Source of the DNA: Rhizobiales bacterium YIM 77505 | GTDB taxonomy: Bacteria > Pseudomonadota > Alphaproteobacteria > Rhizobiales > Beijerinckiaceae | Direction: 5' to 3' | Length of the DNA stretch: 64,000 nucleotides | Assembly (NCBI GenBank): GCA_000745135.1 | Contig: JQNH01000001.1 | Span: forward strand, 124,001 to 188,000 | In this document: in pieces, positions 1-9,621 of the stretch | Layout of the letters: each line of letters starts with the position of its first letter | Position numbering within the stretch: position 1 is the stretch's first letter | Position numbers and translations under genes: made by a program | The notes under the pieces: generated by a model | What the model saw: only the letters and a program-made list of their open reading frames with translations | Database searches by the model: none | What the model was told of the DNA's origin: nothing

Positions 1-2
1 CG

Positions 3-1961
3 AGCGACCGCGTCTTCGATGGCAATTCGGTGCATCTGTCGCTCACCGCCAACCCTTCGCATCTCGAGATCGTCGACCCGGTGGTGCTCGGCAAGGTCCG
101 CGCCAAGCAGGACCAGCACGGCTGCACGCCCGACAACCGCATTGCGGTGCTTCCGCTCCTGATCCACGGCGACGCAGCCTTCGCCGGCCAGGGTGTCGTG
201 GCGGAGTGCTTCGGGCTGTCGGGGCTCAAAGGCCACCGCACCGGGGGCTCGGTGCATTTCATCGTCAACAACCAGATCGGCTTCACCACCGATCCGCGCT
301 ACTCGCGCTCCTCGCCCTATCCGTCCGACGTGGCGAAGATGGTGGAGGCGCCGATCTTCCACTGCAACGGGGACGATCCCGAGGCGGTGGTGTTCGCGGC
401 GAAGGTGGCGACCGAGTACCGGCAGCGCTTCCAGAAGCCGGTGGTGGTCGACATGTTCTGCTACCGGCGCTTCGGCCACAACGAGGGCGACGAGCCCGCC
501 TTCACGCAGCCGAAGATGTACAAGGTCATCCGGCAGCATCCGACGACCCTTGAGCTCTACGCCAAGAAGCTGATCGCCGAAGGTGTCGTCACCCCGGCCG
601 ACGTCGACGAGATGAAGGCCGCCTGGCGGGCCAAGCTCGACGCCGAGTTCGAGACCGCCCAGGGCTACAAGCCGAACAAGGCGGATTGGCTCGACGGCGC
701 CTGGTCCGGCCTCAAGGCCGTCCGCGAGGACGCCGACGATGCCCGTCGCGGCCAGACCGCCGTCTCGGCTGCGACCCTGAAAGAGATCGGCGCCCGGATC
801 ACCCGGGTGCCGGAGGGCTTCCACATCCACCGCACCATCCATCGCTTCCTGGAGAACCGCCGCAAGGCGATCGAGACCGGGGAGGGCATCGATTGGGCGA
901 CGGCCGAGGCCCTGGCCTTCGGCTCGCTCCTTCTCGAAGGCCACCGCGTCCGCCTCTCGGGTCAGGATTGCGAGCGTGGCACCTTCTCGCAGCGCCATTC
1001 GGTGCTGATCGACCAGGAAACCGAGGAGCGCTACACGCCGCTCAACCATATCCGCGAGGGCGAGGACGCCCAGGCCCGCTACGAGGTCATCAACTCCATG
1101 CTCTCCGAGGAGGCCGTGCTTGGTTTCGAGTACGGCTACACCCTCGCGGAGCCCAACGCCCTCGTCTGCTGGGAGGCGCAGTTCGGCGATTTCGCCAACG
1201 GCGCCCAGGTCGTCTTCGACCAGTTCATCTCGTCCGGCGAGCGCAAGTGGCTGCGCATGTCAGGCCTCGTCTGCCTGCTGCCGCACGGCTATGAGGGGCA
1301 GGGGCCGGAGCACTCCTCCGCCCGGCTCGAGCGCTATCTGCAGATGTGCGCGGAAGACAACATGCAGGTCGCCAACTGCACCACGCCGGCCAACTACTTC
1401 CACATCCTGCGGCGGCAGTTGAAGCGCGACTTCCGCAAGCCCCTCATCCTGATGACGCCGAAGTCGCTCCTGCGCCACAAGCGCTGCGTCTCCCGCCTCG
1501 ACGAACTCGCCGAGGGCTCCACCTTCCATCGGGTGTTGTGGGACGACGCGCAGCTGGGCGCCGCGGGCGTCAAGCTCGTCCGCGACGACGAGATCCGGCG
1601 CGTCATCCTCTGCTCGGGCAAGGTCTATTACGACCTCTTCGAGGAGCGGGAAAAGCGCGGCATCGACGATGTCTACCTTCTGCGCGTCGAGCAGCTCTAT
1701 CCCGTTCCGCTCAAGGCCCTCGCCCATGAGCTCGCGCGCTTCCCGAAGGCCGACGTCGTCTGGTGCCAGGAGGAGCCGAAGAACATGGGCGCCTGGAGCT
1801 TCATCGAGCCTTACCTCGAATGGGTCCTGGCCCACGCCGGCTCGGCCGTGAAGCGGGCGCGCTATGCGGGGCGCCCGGCCTCCGCCGCCACGGCGACCGG
1901 CCTGATGTCCAAACATCTCGCGCAGCTGCAGGCTTTCCTCGACGAGGCCTTCGCTTCCTAG
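3..1961 (+). CDS. sucA: 2-oxoglutarate dehydrogenase E1 component, 3' part
   Basis: E1 of the cytoplasmic 2-oxoglutarate dehydrogenase complex: thiamine-diphosphate-dependent decarboxylation of 2-oxoglutarate and transfer of the succinyl group to the E2 lipoyl arm. The gene enters from the left edge, so the N-terminal part is missing; about 650 residues remain. Recognisable stretches are [14 protein letters not shown] and [16 protein letters not shown] of the ThDP/Mg region, [16 protein letters not shown], and the C-terminal transketolase-like part with [16 protein letters not shown] and [16 protein letters not shown]. sucB follows after 148 bp on the same strand, which supports the assignment. 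Identity is secure; only the start is unseen. Confidence 0.97.
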   Translation, partial: SDRVFDGNSVHLSLTANPSHLEIVDPVVLGKVRAKQDQHGCTPDNRIAVLPLLIHGDAAFAGQGVVAECFGLSGLKGHRTGGSVHFIVNNQIGFTTDPRYSRSSPYPSDVAKMVEAPIFHCNGDDPEAVVFAAKVATEYRQRFQKPVVVDMFCYRRFGHNEGDEPAFTQPKMYKVIRQHPTTLELYAKKLIAEGVVTPADVDEMKAAWRAKLDAEFETAQGYKPNKADWLDGAWSGLKAVREDADDARRGQTAVSAATLKEIGARITRVPEGFHIHRTIHRFLENRRKAIETGEGIDWATAEALAFGSLLLEGHRVRLSGQDCERGTFSQRHSVLIDQETEERYTPLNHIREGEDAQARYEVINSMLSEEAVLGFEYGYTLAEPNALVCWEAQFGDFANGAQVVFDQFISSGERKWLRMSGLVCLLPHGYEGQGPEHSSARLERYLQMCAEDNMQVANCTTPANYFHILRRQLKRDFRKPLILMTPKSLLRHKRCVSRLDELAEGSTFHRVLWDDAQLGAAGVKLVRDDEIRRVILCSGKVYYDLFEEREKRGIDDVYLLRVEQLYPVPLKALAHELARFPKADVVWCQEEPKNMGAWSFIEPYLEWVLAHAGSAVKRARYAGRPASAATATGLMSKHLAQLQAFLDEAFAS

Positions 1962-2109
1962 TAAAGCAGCGCACCGGCGCAGGGGCGGGCGTCCCGGCCC
2001 TGCGCGGCGCAAGAGCCGGTATCCAGACGCGCCCTCGCCCGATGCCTCAGGTCCCAAAGGGGTCCGCAACTCCCCCGGGACGACCGACAGAAAGAGCTTA
2101 GATCGAACG

Positions 2110-3348
2110 ATGGCCACCGAAATCCGCGTTCCCACCCTCGGGGAGTCCGTCAGCGAGGCCACGATCGGCCGCTGGTTCAAGAAGCCAGGCGACCCGGTCC
2201 GGGCCGACGAGCCCTTGGTGGAGCTCGAAACCGACAAAGTGACCCTCGAGGTCAACGCGCCGACGGCCGGCGTGCTCGGCGACATTCTCGCCAAGGACGG
2301 AACGACCGTGGCGCCCGGCGCCGTGCTGGGCTCGATTCTCGACGGCAACGGTGCCGGCGCCGCGCCTGCCCCGGCCGCTGCGCCCGAGCCGAAACCCGCC
2401 CCGGCCCCGGCGGCGAAATCGGCGCCTGCCGCTCCGGCTGCCGCGCCCGGGACGCAGAAGGAGCACGGCCCCGCCGTGGCACGCCTCGCGAAGGAAAGCG
2501 GCCTCGATCCGGCCCGGGTCGCCGGCACCGGCAAGGATGGACGCGTGACCAAGGGCGACATGCTGGCCGCCATCGCGTCAGGCGCGGCGCAGGCGCCGGC
2601 GCCGGCAGCGCCCATCCAGATGCGGGCCCCCTCCGCCCCGGACGATGCCGCGCGCGAAGAGCGCGTCCGCATGACAAAGCTGCGCCAGACCATCGCGCGG
2701 CGCCTGAAGGACGCGCAGAACACGGCCGCCATGCTCACCACGTTCAACGACGTGGACATGAGCGCCGTGATGAAGCTGCGCGCCGACTACAAAGACGCCT
2801 TCGAGAAGAAGCACGGAGCGAAGCTTGGCTTCATGGGCTTCTTCGTGAAGGCCTGCGTCCAGGCCCTGAAGGAGCTCCCGGCCGTCAACGCCGAGATCGA
2901 CGGTCAGGACATCGTCTACAAGAACTACTACCACATCGGCATCGCCGTCGGGACCGACAAGGGCCTCGTGGTGCCGGTGGTGCGCGACGCCGATCAGCTC
3001 TCCATCGCCGAGATCGAGAAGAAGATCGCGGATTTCGGCCGCCGCGCCCGCGACGGCAAGCTCGGCATCGAGGAGATGCAGGGCGGCACCTTCACCATCA
3101 CCAATGGCGGCATCTACGGATCGCTCATGTCGACGCCGATCCTCAACGCGCCGCAATCCGGCATCCTCGGCATGCACCGCATCGAGGAGCGCCCGGTCGT
3201 GCGAGGCGGCCAGGTGGTGGTGCGGCCCATGATGTACCTTGCCCTGTCCTATGATCACCGGATCGTCGACGGCAAGGAGGCCGTCACCTTCCTGGTGCGG
3301 GTCAAGGAGGCCCTGGAGGACCCGGCGCGGCTCGTGCTCGACCTCTGA
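2110..3348 (+). CDS. sucB: dihydrolipoyllysine-residue succinyltransferase (E2 of 2-oxoglutarate dehydrogenase)
   Basis: E2 core of the 2-oxoglutarate dehydrogenase complex, transferring succinyl from lipoyl-lysine to CoA. The 412 residues show a lipoyl domain (about 1-76) with the lipoylated lysine K43 in [11 protein letters not shown], an Ala/Pro-rich linker (about 80-115), a peripheral-subunit-binding domain (about 118-155, [15 protein letters not shown]) and an Ala/Pro linker. The C-terminal CoA acyltransferase domain ends with the catalytic SYDHRIVDG motif. Length is normal for the family. It lies between sucA and lpd, as is common in Alphaproteobacteria. Succinyl rather than acetyl specificity is inferred from the sucA neighbour. 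Confidence 0.97.
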   Translation: MATEIRVPTLGESVSEATIGRWFKKPGDPVRADEPLVELETDKVTLEVNAPTAGVLGDILAKDGTTVAPGAVLGSILDGNGAGAAPAPAAAPEPKPAPAPAAKSAPAAPAAAPGTQKEHGPAVARLAKESGLDPARVAGTGKDGRVTKGDMLAAIASGAAQAPAPAAPIQMRAPSAPDDAAREERVRMTKLRQTIARRLKDAQNTAAMLTTFNDVDMSAVMKLRADYKDAFEKKHGAKLGFMGFFVKACVQALKELPAVNAEIDGQDIVYKNYYHIGIAVGTDKGLVVPVVRDADQLSIAEIEKKIADFGRRARDGKLGIEEMQGGTFTITNGGIYGSLMSTPILNAPQSGILGMHRIEERPVVRGGQVVVRPMMYLALSYDHRIVDGKEAVTFLVRVKEALEDPARLVLDL

Positions 3349-3372
3349 GCAATCTTCTGGAGTTCAACCAGC

Positions 3373-3455
3373 GTCATCCCCGAGCTTGTCCGGGGATCTC
3401 GATCCCGTGAGGGCGCTTCCTTCGGGACGGGATGGCCGGCCAAGCCCGGCCATGG
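3373..3455. repeat. REP-like double hairpin between sucB and lpd
   Basis: Two GC-rich palindromes lie in the 125-bp gap. The first pairs ATCCCCG (3376-3382) with CGGGGAT (3391-3397). The second pairs ATGGCCGG (3432-3439) with CCGGCCAT (3446-3453) and has the loop core CCAAGC. The second core resembles the hairpins at 53820-53906, so both probably belong to one dispersed REP-like family. A role in mRNA processing between sucB and lpd is possible but not shown. Confidence 0.6.
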
Positions 3456-3473
3456 CGCGTGAGGGGGGTCATC

Positions 3474-4874
3474 ATGTCCTACGATCTCGTTGTTATCGGC
3501 ACCGGGCCGGGCGGGTATGTCTGCGCCATCCGCGCCGCGCAGCTCGGCCTGCGCACGGCGGTGGTCGAGAAGCGCAAGACCCATGGCGGCACTTGCCTCA
3601 ATGTCGGCTGCATTCCCTCCAAGGCGCTTCTCCACGCCTCCCATCTCTTCGAGGAGGCGAGGGACCATCTCTCGGAGCTGGGCATCGGGGTGGGAGCCCC
3701 GAAGCTCGATCTGAAGCGAATGATGGCGTTCAAGAACGAGGGCGTCGAGGGCAACGTCAAGGGTGTCGAGTTCCTGCTCAAGAAGAACAAGATCGACGTC
3801 TTTCACGGCGTCGGCCGCATCGCGGCGGTCGGCCAGGTCGAGGTGCGGGGCGAGGACGGCACCAATCAGATGGTGGAGGCGAAGAACATCGTCATCGCCA
3901 CAGGGTCCGACGTGGCGCGGCTGCCCGGCATCGAGATCGACGAGAAGGCGGTCGTCTCCTCGACCGGGGCGCTCGAGCTCGAGAGGGTGCCGAAGAGGCT
4001 CCTTGTCGTGGGCGCGGGCGTGATCGGGCTCGAGCTCGGCTCCGTGTGGCGGCGGCTCGGGTCGGAGGTGACGGTGGTCGAGTTCCTCGACCGGATCCTG
4101 CCGGGCATGGACGGCGAGGTGGCGAAGCAGTTCCAGCGCATCCTTGGCAAGCAGGGGATCGCCTTCAGGCTGTCGTCCAAGGTCACCGGAGTGGAGAAGA
4201 CGAAAGGGGGCCTCAAGGTCTCGGTCGAGCCGGCGGCGGGGGGCGACGCCGAGACCATCGATGCGGACGTGGTGCTCGTGGCGATCGGGCGCGTGCCCTA
4301 CACGGAGGGGCTCGGCCTCGAGCACATCGGCGTCCAGCGCGATGCCAAGGGCCGCATCCTCACCGATGAGCACTTCGCGACCAATGTGACGGGCATCTAC
4401 GCCATCGGCGATGTCATCGCCGGGCCGATGCTGGCGCACAAGGCCGAGGACGAGGGCGTCGCGGTGGCCGAGATCCTCGCCGGCAAGGCCGGGCATGTGA
4501 ACTACGAGGTCATCCCCAACGTGGTCTATACCTTCCCCGAGGTGGCGTCCGTCGGACGTACCGAGGAAGAGCTGAAGGCGGCCGGCATCGCCTACACGGT
4601 CGGCAGGTTCCCCTTCACCGCCAATGGCCGCGCCAAGGTCAACCGGGCGACGGACGGCTTCGTGAAGGTGCTCGCCGACGCCCAGACCGACCGGGTGCTC
4701 GGGGTCCACATCATCGGCGCCGAGGCCGGCGAGATGATCCACGAGGCGGCGGTGCTCATGGAGTTCGGCGGTTCGGCGGAGGACCTCGCCCGCACCTGCC
4801 ATGCCCATCCGACGCGCTCGGAGGCAGTGAAGGAGGCTGCCCTCGCCGTGGAGAAGCGCGCCATCCACATGTAG
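3474..4874 (+). CDS. lpdA: dihydrolipoyl dehydrogenase (E3)
   Basis: FAD enzyme that reoxidises dihydrolipoamide with NAD+ for the 2-oxoacid dehydrogenase complexes. From the ATG at 3474 (466 residues) the protein begins MSYDLVVIG. The FAD-binding GTGPGG is at 9-14 and the redox disulfide is C41/C46 in [13 protein letters not shown]. An NAD-binding [13 protein letters not shown] follows, and the C-terminal dimer domain carries the active-site histidine in HAHPTRSE. An upstream ATG at 3432 is in frame, but it lies inside the REP-like hairpin and adds 14 residues foreign to the family, whereas 3474 is preceded by GAGGGGGG. It is convergent with xerC. Confidence 0.96.
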   Translation: MSYDLVVIGTGPGGYVCAIRAAQLGLRTAVVEKRKTHGGTCLNVGCIPSKALLHASHLFEEARDHLSELGIGVGAPKLDLKRMMAFKNEGVEGNVKGVEFLLKKNKIDVFHGVGRIAAVGQVEVRGEDGTNQMVEAKNIVIATGSDVARLPGIEIDEKAVVSSTGALELERVPKRLLVVGAGVIGLELGSVWRRLGSEVTVVEFLDRILPGMDGEVAKQFQRILGKQGIAFRLSSKVTGVEKTKGGLKVSVEPAAGGDAETIDADVVLVAIGRVPYTEGLGLEHIGVQRDAKGRILTDEHFATNVTGIYAIGDVIAGPMLAHKAEDEGVAVAEILAGKAGHVNYEVIPNVVYTFPEVASVGRTEEELKAAGIAYTVGRFPFTANGRAKVNRATDGFVKVLADAQTDRVLGVHIIGAEAGEMIHEAAVLMEFGGSAEDLARTCHAHPTRSEAVKEAALAVEKRAIHM

Positions 4875-4896
4875 GACGGTGGCGCTCCGCCCGTCT

Positions 4897-5877
4897 TTAG
4901 CGGGCGCGCGGATGGGCAGCGTCGTACGCCGCAAGGAGGCGCGCCGCGTCCACCTTCGTATACAGCTGGGTCGTCGACAGCGAGGAGTGCCCGAGAAGTT
5001 CCTGGATGCCGCGCAGGTCGCCCCCCCGGGCCAGAAGATGCGTCGCGAAGGAGTGGCGCAGGGCATGAGGCGTGGCGGTCTCGGGCAGACCCAGCGCTCC
5101 CCGCAGCTCCGCCACGGCGAGCTGGATGATTCGGGGCGACAAGCGCCCGCCCTTCGCCCCGACAAAAAGAGGCCCTTGCGCCGGGAGGGGGTAAGGGCAT
5201 TGCCGGATGTAGTCGGCGATGGCCTCCCGGACAGGCGCGATGACCGGGACCGTGCGGACCTTGCCCCCCTTGCCGGTGACCGTCACCGTATCCGCCGCGC
5301 CGACCGGCGCGTCCTGGCGGGTGAGCCCGAGCGCCTCCGAAATGCGCAAGCCCGCTCCGTAGAGGAGGGCGAGCACGGCGGCATCGCGGGCGAGGATCCA
5401 GGGTTCCCGGCTCTCGCCGGCTCGTGCCTCCACGCTCGTGAGCGCGACCGCACTCGCCGCCGCCAGAGGCCGGGGCAGGCTCTTGGCGACTTTGGGCGAC
5501 CGGATGGCGGCAAAGGCCGAGGCCGTCCCGTGCCCGTCCCGCTCCAGATGCCGGGCGAAGGACCGCAAGGCGGCGAGCTGGCGCATCAGGGTGCGGCTTT
5601 CCACCCCTTCCTTGCGCCGGGCGGCGAGGAAGGCCCGGATATCGAGGGGCTTGAGGCGCAGGAGGGCCCGGATGGTCGGCGGCTCGCCGAGATGGGCGCT
5701 CAGGAAGATGAGGAATTGGCGCAGATCCCGGCCATAAGCTTCCACGGTCTTGGGCGACAGCCGGCGCTCGCGGGCGAGGGTGTTGAGCCACGCCATGGCG
5801 ACAGCCTGCGTATCGGGCGCGCCGGGGATGAGCCCGGCGGGTTGTTCTTCCTTCGGAGTGGGAGACGCCTTCGGCAT
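4897..5877 (-). CDS. xerC: tyrosine recombinase XerC
   Basis: Site-specific recombinase that resolves chromosome dimers at dif together with XerD. From the ATG at 5877 it is 326 residues with an N-terminal SAM-like core-binding domain (about 25-120). The catalytic domain has the arginine in YGAGLRISEAL, the HxxR box in TPHALRHSFATHLL, LLGHSSLSTTQLY, and the nucleophile near Y306. An in-frame ATG at 5985 would add 36 non-conserved residues and run into the priA start, so 5877 is preferred. It is divergent from priA. XerC rather than XerD or a phage integrase is inferred from the priA neighbour, which is common in Hyphomicrobiales. Confidence 0.88.
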   Translation of the reverse strand: MPKASPTPKEEQPAGLIPGAPDTQAVAMAWLNTLARERRLSPKTVEAYGRDLRQFLIFLSAHLGEPPTIRALLRLKPLDIRAFLAARRKEGVESRTLMRQLAALRSFARHLERDGHGTASAFAAIRSPKVAKSLPRPLAAASAVALTSVEARAGESREPWILARDAAVLALLYGAGLRISEALGLTRQDAPVGAADTVTVTGKGGKVRTVPVIAPVREAIADYIRQCPYPLPAQGPLFVGAKGGRLSPRIIQLAVAELRGALGLPETATPHALRHSFATHLLARGGDLRGIQELLGHSSLSTTQLYTKVDAARLLAAYDAAHPRAR

Positions 5878-5983
5878 CGATTCGGGCCCTCGTCCGCACC
5901 TCTCGACTCCTACAGGCGAGGGGTTACCAATCCTGATGAGCGGCGCCTGCGCCGAATCGATCTCTTTTGAGCGCTCAGCCCGC

Positions 5984-8296
5984 ATGGCCGCTGCCTTGAT
6001 CGCCGATGTGCTGATCCCGCTCGCCCTCGATACCGCCTACAGCTATGCGGTGCCGCCGGACCTTCCGGTGGCGGAAGGCGATGTGGTCCAGGTGCCGCTC
6101 GGCACGCGCGAGACCATAGGCGTCGTGTGGGGCCTGCGCGAGGGCGGCGGGGCCAATCTGAAGCGGTTGACGGCGGTGATCGACGCGCCGCGCCTGCCCG
6201 ACCGCCTGCGCCGGTTCCTCGACTGGCTCGCCCATTACACCCTCGCTCCGCGCGGACTGGCGTTGGGGCTCGCCTTGCGCGTGCCGGAGGGCGGACGGGC
6301 CGAGACGGTTCGGATCGGGGTGCGCGCCACAGGCGCTCAGCCCAAGCGGATCACCCCCGCGCGGGCGCGGGTCCTCGCGGCGGCGGCAGGCGGTCTCGTC
6401 CATTTGAAGCGCGACCTCGCCCAGGCCACCGGGGTCAGCGCCAGCGTCGTCGAGGGCTTGATCGACGACGGCGTTCTCGAGACGGTGGCGCTCGCGCCCG
6501 AGCCGGTGGCCGAGGCTCCCGATCCGGACCATCGACGGCCGGCCCTGTCGCCGGCGCAGCGCGCCGCCGCGCATGTCCTGGCCGCCGCCGTCGCCACGAG
6601 CGCCATCGCCCGCCTTGGCCCCGAAGAGCCGGGCTCGTCCGCTCGGACAACTCCGGAGGGCGATGACGGCAGGGTCTCCTCTCGGGCCGGGGAGGGGAGC
6701 CCGCGGCCGGATCTCCCCCCGACAGGGGGCGGCTTGCGCCGTCATGGCAGCGCGCCCGTCATTCTCCTCGAAGGGGTTACGGGATCGGGGAAGACGGAGG
6801 TCTACTTCGAGGCGGTGGCCGAGGCGGTCCGGCGCGGGCGGCAGGCGCTCATCCTGATGCCGGAGATCGCGCTGACCGCCCAGTTCCTCGACCGGTTTGC
6901 AGCGCGCTTCGGCGTGCGCCCGGCCGTTTGGCATTCCGGGGTGGGGGCGCGCAAGCGCGAGCGCATCTATGCAGGGGTGGCCGCAGGCGAAGTGCAGGTC
7001 GTGGCCGGCGCCCGTTCGGCCTTGTTCCTGCCCTTCGCCGGGCTCGGCCTCATCGTCGTCGATGAGGAGCACGAGGCCGCCTACAAGCAAGAGGACGGGG
7101 TCTGCTACCACGCCCGCGACATGGCCGTGGTGCGGGGGCGGATGGAGGATTGTCCCGTGGTGCTCGCCTCCGCGACGCCGTCCCTGGAATCGCGCGTCAA
7201 TGCCGAGCGGGGACGCTACAAGCGCGTGACGCTTCCCGAGCGTTTCGGCGGGCGCAGCCTGCCGGCGATCGCCGCGATCGATCTTCGCCGAGAGCCGCCG
7301 CCGCGCGGGCGCTGGATCGCGCCGAGCCTTGTCGCCGCCCTGCGTGCGACGACGGCGGCGGGCGAACAGGCGCTCCTCTTCCTGAACCGCCGGGGCTATG
7401 CGCCGCTGACCCTTTGCCGCGCCTGCGGGCACCGCTACCACTGCCCGAACTGCTCGGCCTGGCTCGTGGAGCATCGCTTCCGCCGCGCGCTCATTTGCCA
7501 CCACTGTGGCCATGTGGAGCGTCGGCCCGACGCTTGCTCCCAGTGCGGCACGCTGGACGCTCTCGTCTCGTGCGGTCCTGGCGTGGAGCGCATCGCGGAG
7601 GAGGTGGCCACGCTCTTCCCTGACCGGCGCAGCATCGTGCTCTCGAGCGACTTCCCAGGCGGCACGGAGCGGCTGAGGCAGGAGCTCAAGGCTATCGCGG
7701 AAGGGGCGTTCGACATCATCATCGGCACGCAGCTCGTGGCCAAGGGCCATAACTTTCCGCGCCTGACGCTCGTGGGCGTGCTCGACGCCGACATCGGTCT
7801 TACCTCCGGCGACCCCCGGGCGGCGGAGCGCACCTTCCAGCTCCTGCAGCAGGTGACTGGCCGGGCCGGCCGAGGCGAGAAGAGCGGCCGCGCCCTCGTC
7901 CAGACCTACCAGCCCGAGCATCCCGTCATGGCGGCGCTCCTCTCGGGCGACGTCGAGCGCTTCTATGAGGAAGAGACCCGCGCCCGAGAGGCGGCGGACC
8001 TGCCGCCTTTCGGGCGTCTTGCCGCCATCATCGTCTCGGCGAGCGAGCGGGAGCAGGCGGAAGGCCATGCGCGCGCCATGGCGGTGGCCGCCGATCCGCC
8101 GCCCGGGGTCATGGTCTTGGGGCCGGCGGAGGCGCCCCTCGCCCTCATCCGCGGCCGCTACCGCTTCCGCCTTCTCGTCAAGAGCAGGCGCCAGGTCGAT
8201 CTCCAGAGCTACCTGCGTGAATGGCTCTTTCGCAGTCCCAAGCCGCGCGGCAGCGTGCGGGTAGCCATCGATGTGGACCCGCAGAGTTTCTTATGA
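5984..8296 (+). CDS. priA: primosomal protein N' (replication restart helicase PriA)
   Basis: 3'-to-5' helicase that recognises stalled forks and reloads the replicative helicase. The 770 residues begin MAAALIADVLIPLALD, the usual PriA N-terminal DNA-binding domain. Walker A GVTGSGKT is at 264-271, followed by the DEEH box in IVVDEEHEAAYK. A Cys-rich zinc region (LCRACGH, CPNC, CHHCGH, CSQCG) and helicase motifs (GTQLVAKGHNFP, QVTGRAGRGEKSG) come after. Unusually, about 45 Gly/Pro/Arg-rich residues (about 208-255) sit between the N-terminal part and motif I; the DNA there looks like a repeat insertion (see 6663-6745). Start chosen by homology. Confidence 0.95.
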   Translation: MAAALIADVLIPLALDTAYSYAVPPDLPVAEGDVVQVPLGTRETIGVVWGLREGGGANLKRLTAVIDAPRLPDRLRRFLDWLAHYTLAPRGLALGLALRVPEGGRAETVRIGVRATGAQPKRITPARARVLAAAAGGLVHLKRDLAQATGVSASVVEGLIDDGVLETVALAPEPVAEAPDPDHRRPALSPAQRAAAHVLAAAVATSAIARLGPEEPGSSARTTPEGDDGRVSSRAGEGSPRPDLPPTGGGLRRHGSAPVILLEGVTGSGKTEVYFEAVAEAVRRGRQALILMPEIALTAQFLDRFAARFGVRPAVWHSGVGARKRERIYAGVAAGEVQVVAGARSALFLPFAGLGLIVVDEEHEAAYKQEDGVCYHARDMAVVRGRMEDCPVVLASATPSLESRVNAERGRYKRVTLPERFGGRSLPAIAAIDLRREPPPRGRWIAPSLVAALRATTAAGEQALLFLNRRGYAPLTLCRACGHRYHCPNCSAWLVEHRFRRALICHHCGHVERRPDACSQCGTLDALVSCGPGVERIAEEVATLFPDRRSIVLSSDFPGGTERLRQELKAIAEGAFDIIIGTQLVAKGHNFPRLTLVGVLDADIGLTSGDPRAAERTFQLLQQVTGRAGRGEKSGRALVQTYQPEHPVMAALLSGDVERFYEEETRAREAADLPPFGRLAAIIVSASEREQAEGHARAMAVAADPPPGVMVLGPAEAPLALIRGRYRFRLLVKSRRQVDLQSYLREWLFRSPKPRGSVRVAIDVDPQSFL
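6663..6745. repeat. repeat-like palindromic insertion inside priA
   Basis: Within the low-complexity insertion of PriA, ATGACGGC (6663-6670) and its exact complement GCCGTCAT (6738-6745) bracket a very G/C-rich stretch with GGGAGCC and CTCCCCCC tracts. This looks like the REP-type palindromes between genes elsewhere in the window. The reading frame is kept. That it arose by insertion is inferred from protein alignment knowledge: motif I normally follows the N-terminal region more closely. Confidence 0.45.
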
Positions 8297-8390
8297 AGAG
8301 GGCGGATGCCGCAGGCATGCCCGGTCGTCCCGGAGGCCCGCGCCGTGAGCAGGCGTGGAACAAAGCTCGGCTGCGGCGCGTTGGCGGGCC

Positions 8391-8792
8391 ATGACTGCAA
8401 GCTTGGGCATGGCCTACCGCGCTCCTGACGTTCCGACCGTCCTGGTGGTGGATGACGAGATCATGACCCGCGTGGTCATCGCGGATTATCTACGGGACTG
8501 CGGCTATCGGGTCTTCGAGGCGGGCGGCCCCGAGGACGCGATCGAGCTCCTCAACTCGCCTCTCAAGATCGATATCGTCTTCACGGATCTGGAACTGCCG
8601 GGCCGCTCGAGCGGCCTTGAACTCGCCCGCTGGATCCGCCGCCGTCACGCCGGCGTCAAGGTCATCGTCAGCACCGGGCTGCACAGCGCGGCCGAACTGG
8701 CCGAGGACCTGTGCGATGCCGGCCCGCCCATCGTGAAGCCCTATGACAGCAATGCCGTCGTGGAGCGCATCCGGTCGCTGAAGGCGAACTGA
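8391..8792 (+). CDS. single-domain response regulator (CheY-like)
   Basis: A receiver-only protein of 133 residues. It has the acidic pocket in VLVVDDEIM, the phosphoacceptor D66 in VFTDLELPG, the switch residue in VIVSTG and the conserved lysine in PIVKPYD. It has no output domain, so it would act by protein contact or as a phosphate carrier. It follows priA by 94 bp on the same strand, and no histidine kinase lies nearby. Start is uncertain: ATG 8391 was chosen, while GTG 8355 and ATG 8409 are in frame and none has a strong ribosome-binding site. Confidence 0.85.
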   Translation: MTASLGMAYRAPDVPTVLVVDDEIMTRVVIADYLRDCGYRVFEAGGPEDAIELLNSPLKIDIVFTDLELPGRSSGLELARWIRRRHAGVKVIVSTGLHSAAELAEDLCDAGPPIVKPYDSNAVVERIRSLKAN

Positions 8793-9000
8793 AGGGCCGA
8801 CGCGCGCTCGGATGGGCGCTCGAACGCGGGAAGCCGCGGTCCCGTTCGCCTTGCACCCCCTGAAAACCCATGCTATCGCACCGGCGCCGTCCGAGGGGTC
8901 GACCCTCGGCGCCGCACTCCAATTCCCATAATCTCTCGGGTTCGCGCCGCCCTCCCGGCGATGATCAGCGAAGCCGTGAGACGAAAGAGAGCAGTCTTCG

Positions 9001-9573
9001 GTGGCTCAGCACGGTTCGCAAACCGGAACGATGGTCTCGGGCGTGGCGGGACGCTACGCCTCCGCGCTGTTCGACCTGGCGCGCGAGAATCGGGCCATGG
9101 ATCAGGTCGGGCGGGATCTCGACGCCTTCGACGCTCTCCTTCAGGAGAGCCCCGAGCTTCAGCGTCTGATCAAGAGCCCCGTCTTCACGGCCGATCAGCA
9201 GTTGAAGGCGATCGGCGCGGTGCTGGACCGTGCCGGAATCGGCGGATTGGCCGGCAACTTCATCCGCCTCGTCGCCTCGAAGCGGCGCCTGTTCGCGCTG
9301 CCGGACATGATCAAGGCCTATCGCACGCTCGTCGCCGATGCGAAGGGGATCGTGCGGGCCGAGGTGCGCGTCGCAGAGCCTCCGTCCGATCGCATCCTGA
9401 GCGAGATCAGAGCCGCGCTCCGGGATGTGGCGAAGGCGGAGGTCGACATGGATGTGAAGGTGGATCCCTCGCTCATCGGCGGCCTTGTGGTGCGCATGGG
9501 CAGCCGAATGGTCGATGCCAGCCTCCGCTCCAAGCTCAACGCCATGCGTGTCGCCATGCGGGAGGCCCGCTGA
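9001..9573 (+). CDS. atpH: F1 ATP synthase subunit delta
   Basis: Stator subunit joining F1 alpha to the F0 b subunits. The 190 residues contain VAGRYASALFDLARE at the N-terminus, the family signature in VDPSLIGGLVVRMGSRMVDAS near the C-terminus and the final SLRSKL region. Translation appears to start at GTG 9001 (MAQHGSQTG...), with GAAAGAG upstream; an ATG at 9031 is a weaker alternative that would cut into the usual N-terminus. It is the first gene of atpHAGDC. The 208 bp upstream probably hold the operon promoter. Confidence 0.95.
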   Translation: MAQHGSQTGTMVSGVAGRYASALFDLARENRAMDQVGRDLDAFDALLQESPELQRLIKSPVFTADQQLKAIGAVLDRAGIGGLAGNFIRLVASKRRLFALPDMIKAYRTLVADAKGIVRAEVRVAEPPSDRILSEIRAALRDVAKAEVDMDVKVDPSLIGGLVVRMGSRMVDASLRSKLNAMRVAMREAR

Positions 9574-9621
9574 GGGTCGCCGCCAAGCTCGCGTTCCAAC
9601 CGTTCAGAAAGAGGTCCGCTG

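Noticed and set aside
1260-2759. A 499-codon minus-strand frame across the sucA-sucB junction
   Set aside because: Antisense to two conserved genes, with no recognisable domain.
4888-4906. CGCCCG/CGGGCG hairpin between convergent lpd and xerC as an intrinsic terminator
   Set aside because: Only a 6-bp stem with no T tract on either strand, and it overlaps the xerC stop codon; not enough to call a terminator.
3255-5165. A 636-codon minus-strand frame across lpd and xerC
   Set aside because: It shadows lpd, and its first part reads the XerC region in another frame.
5878-5985. Longer N-terminus for XerC starting at 5985
   Set aside because: It would overlap the priA start codon and add residues not typical of XerC; the divergent gap is needed for two promoters.
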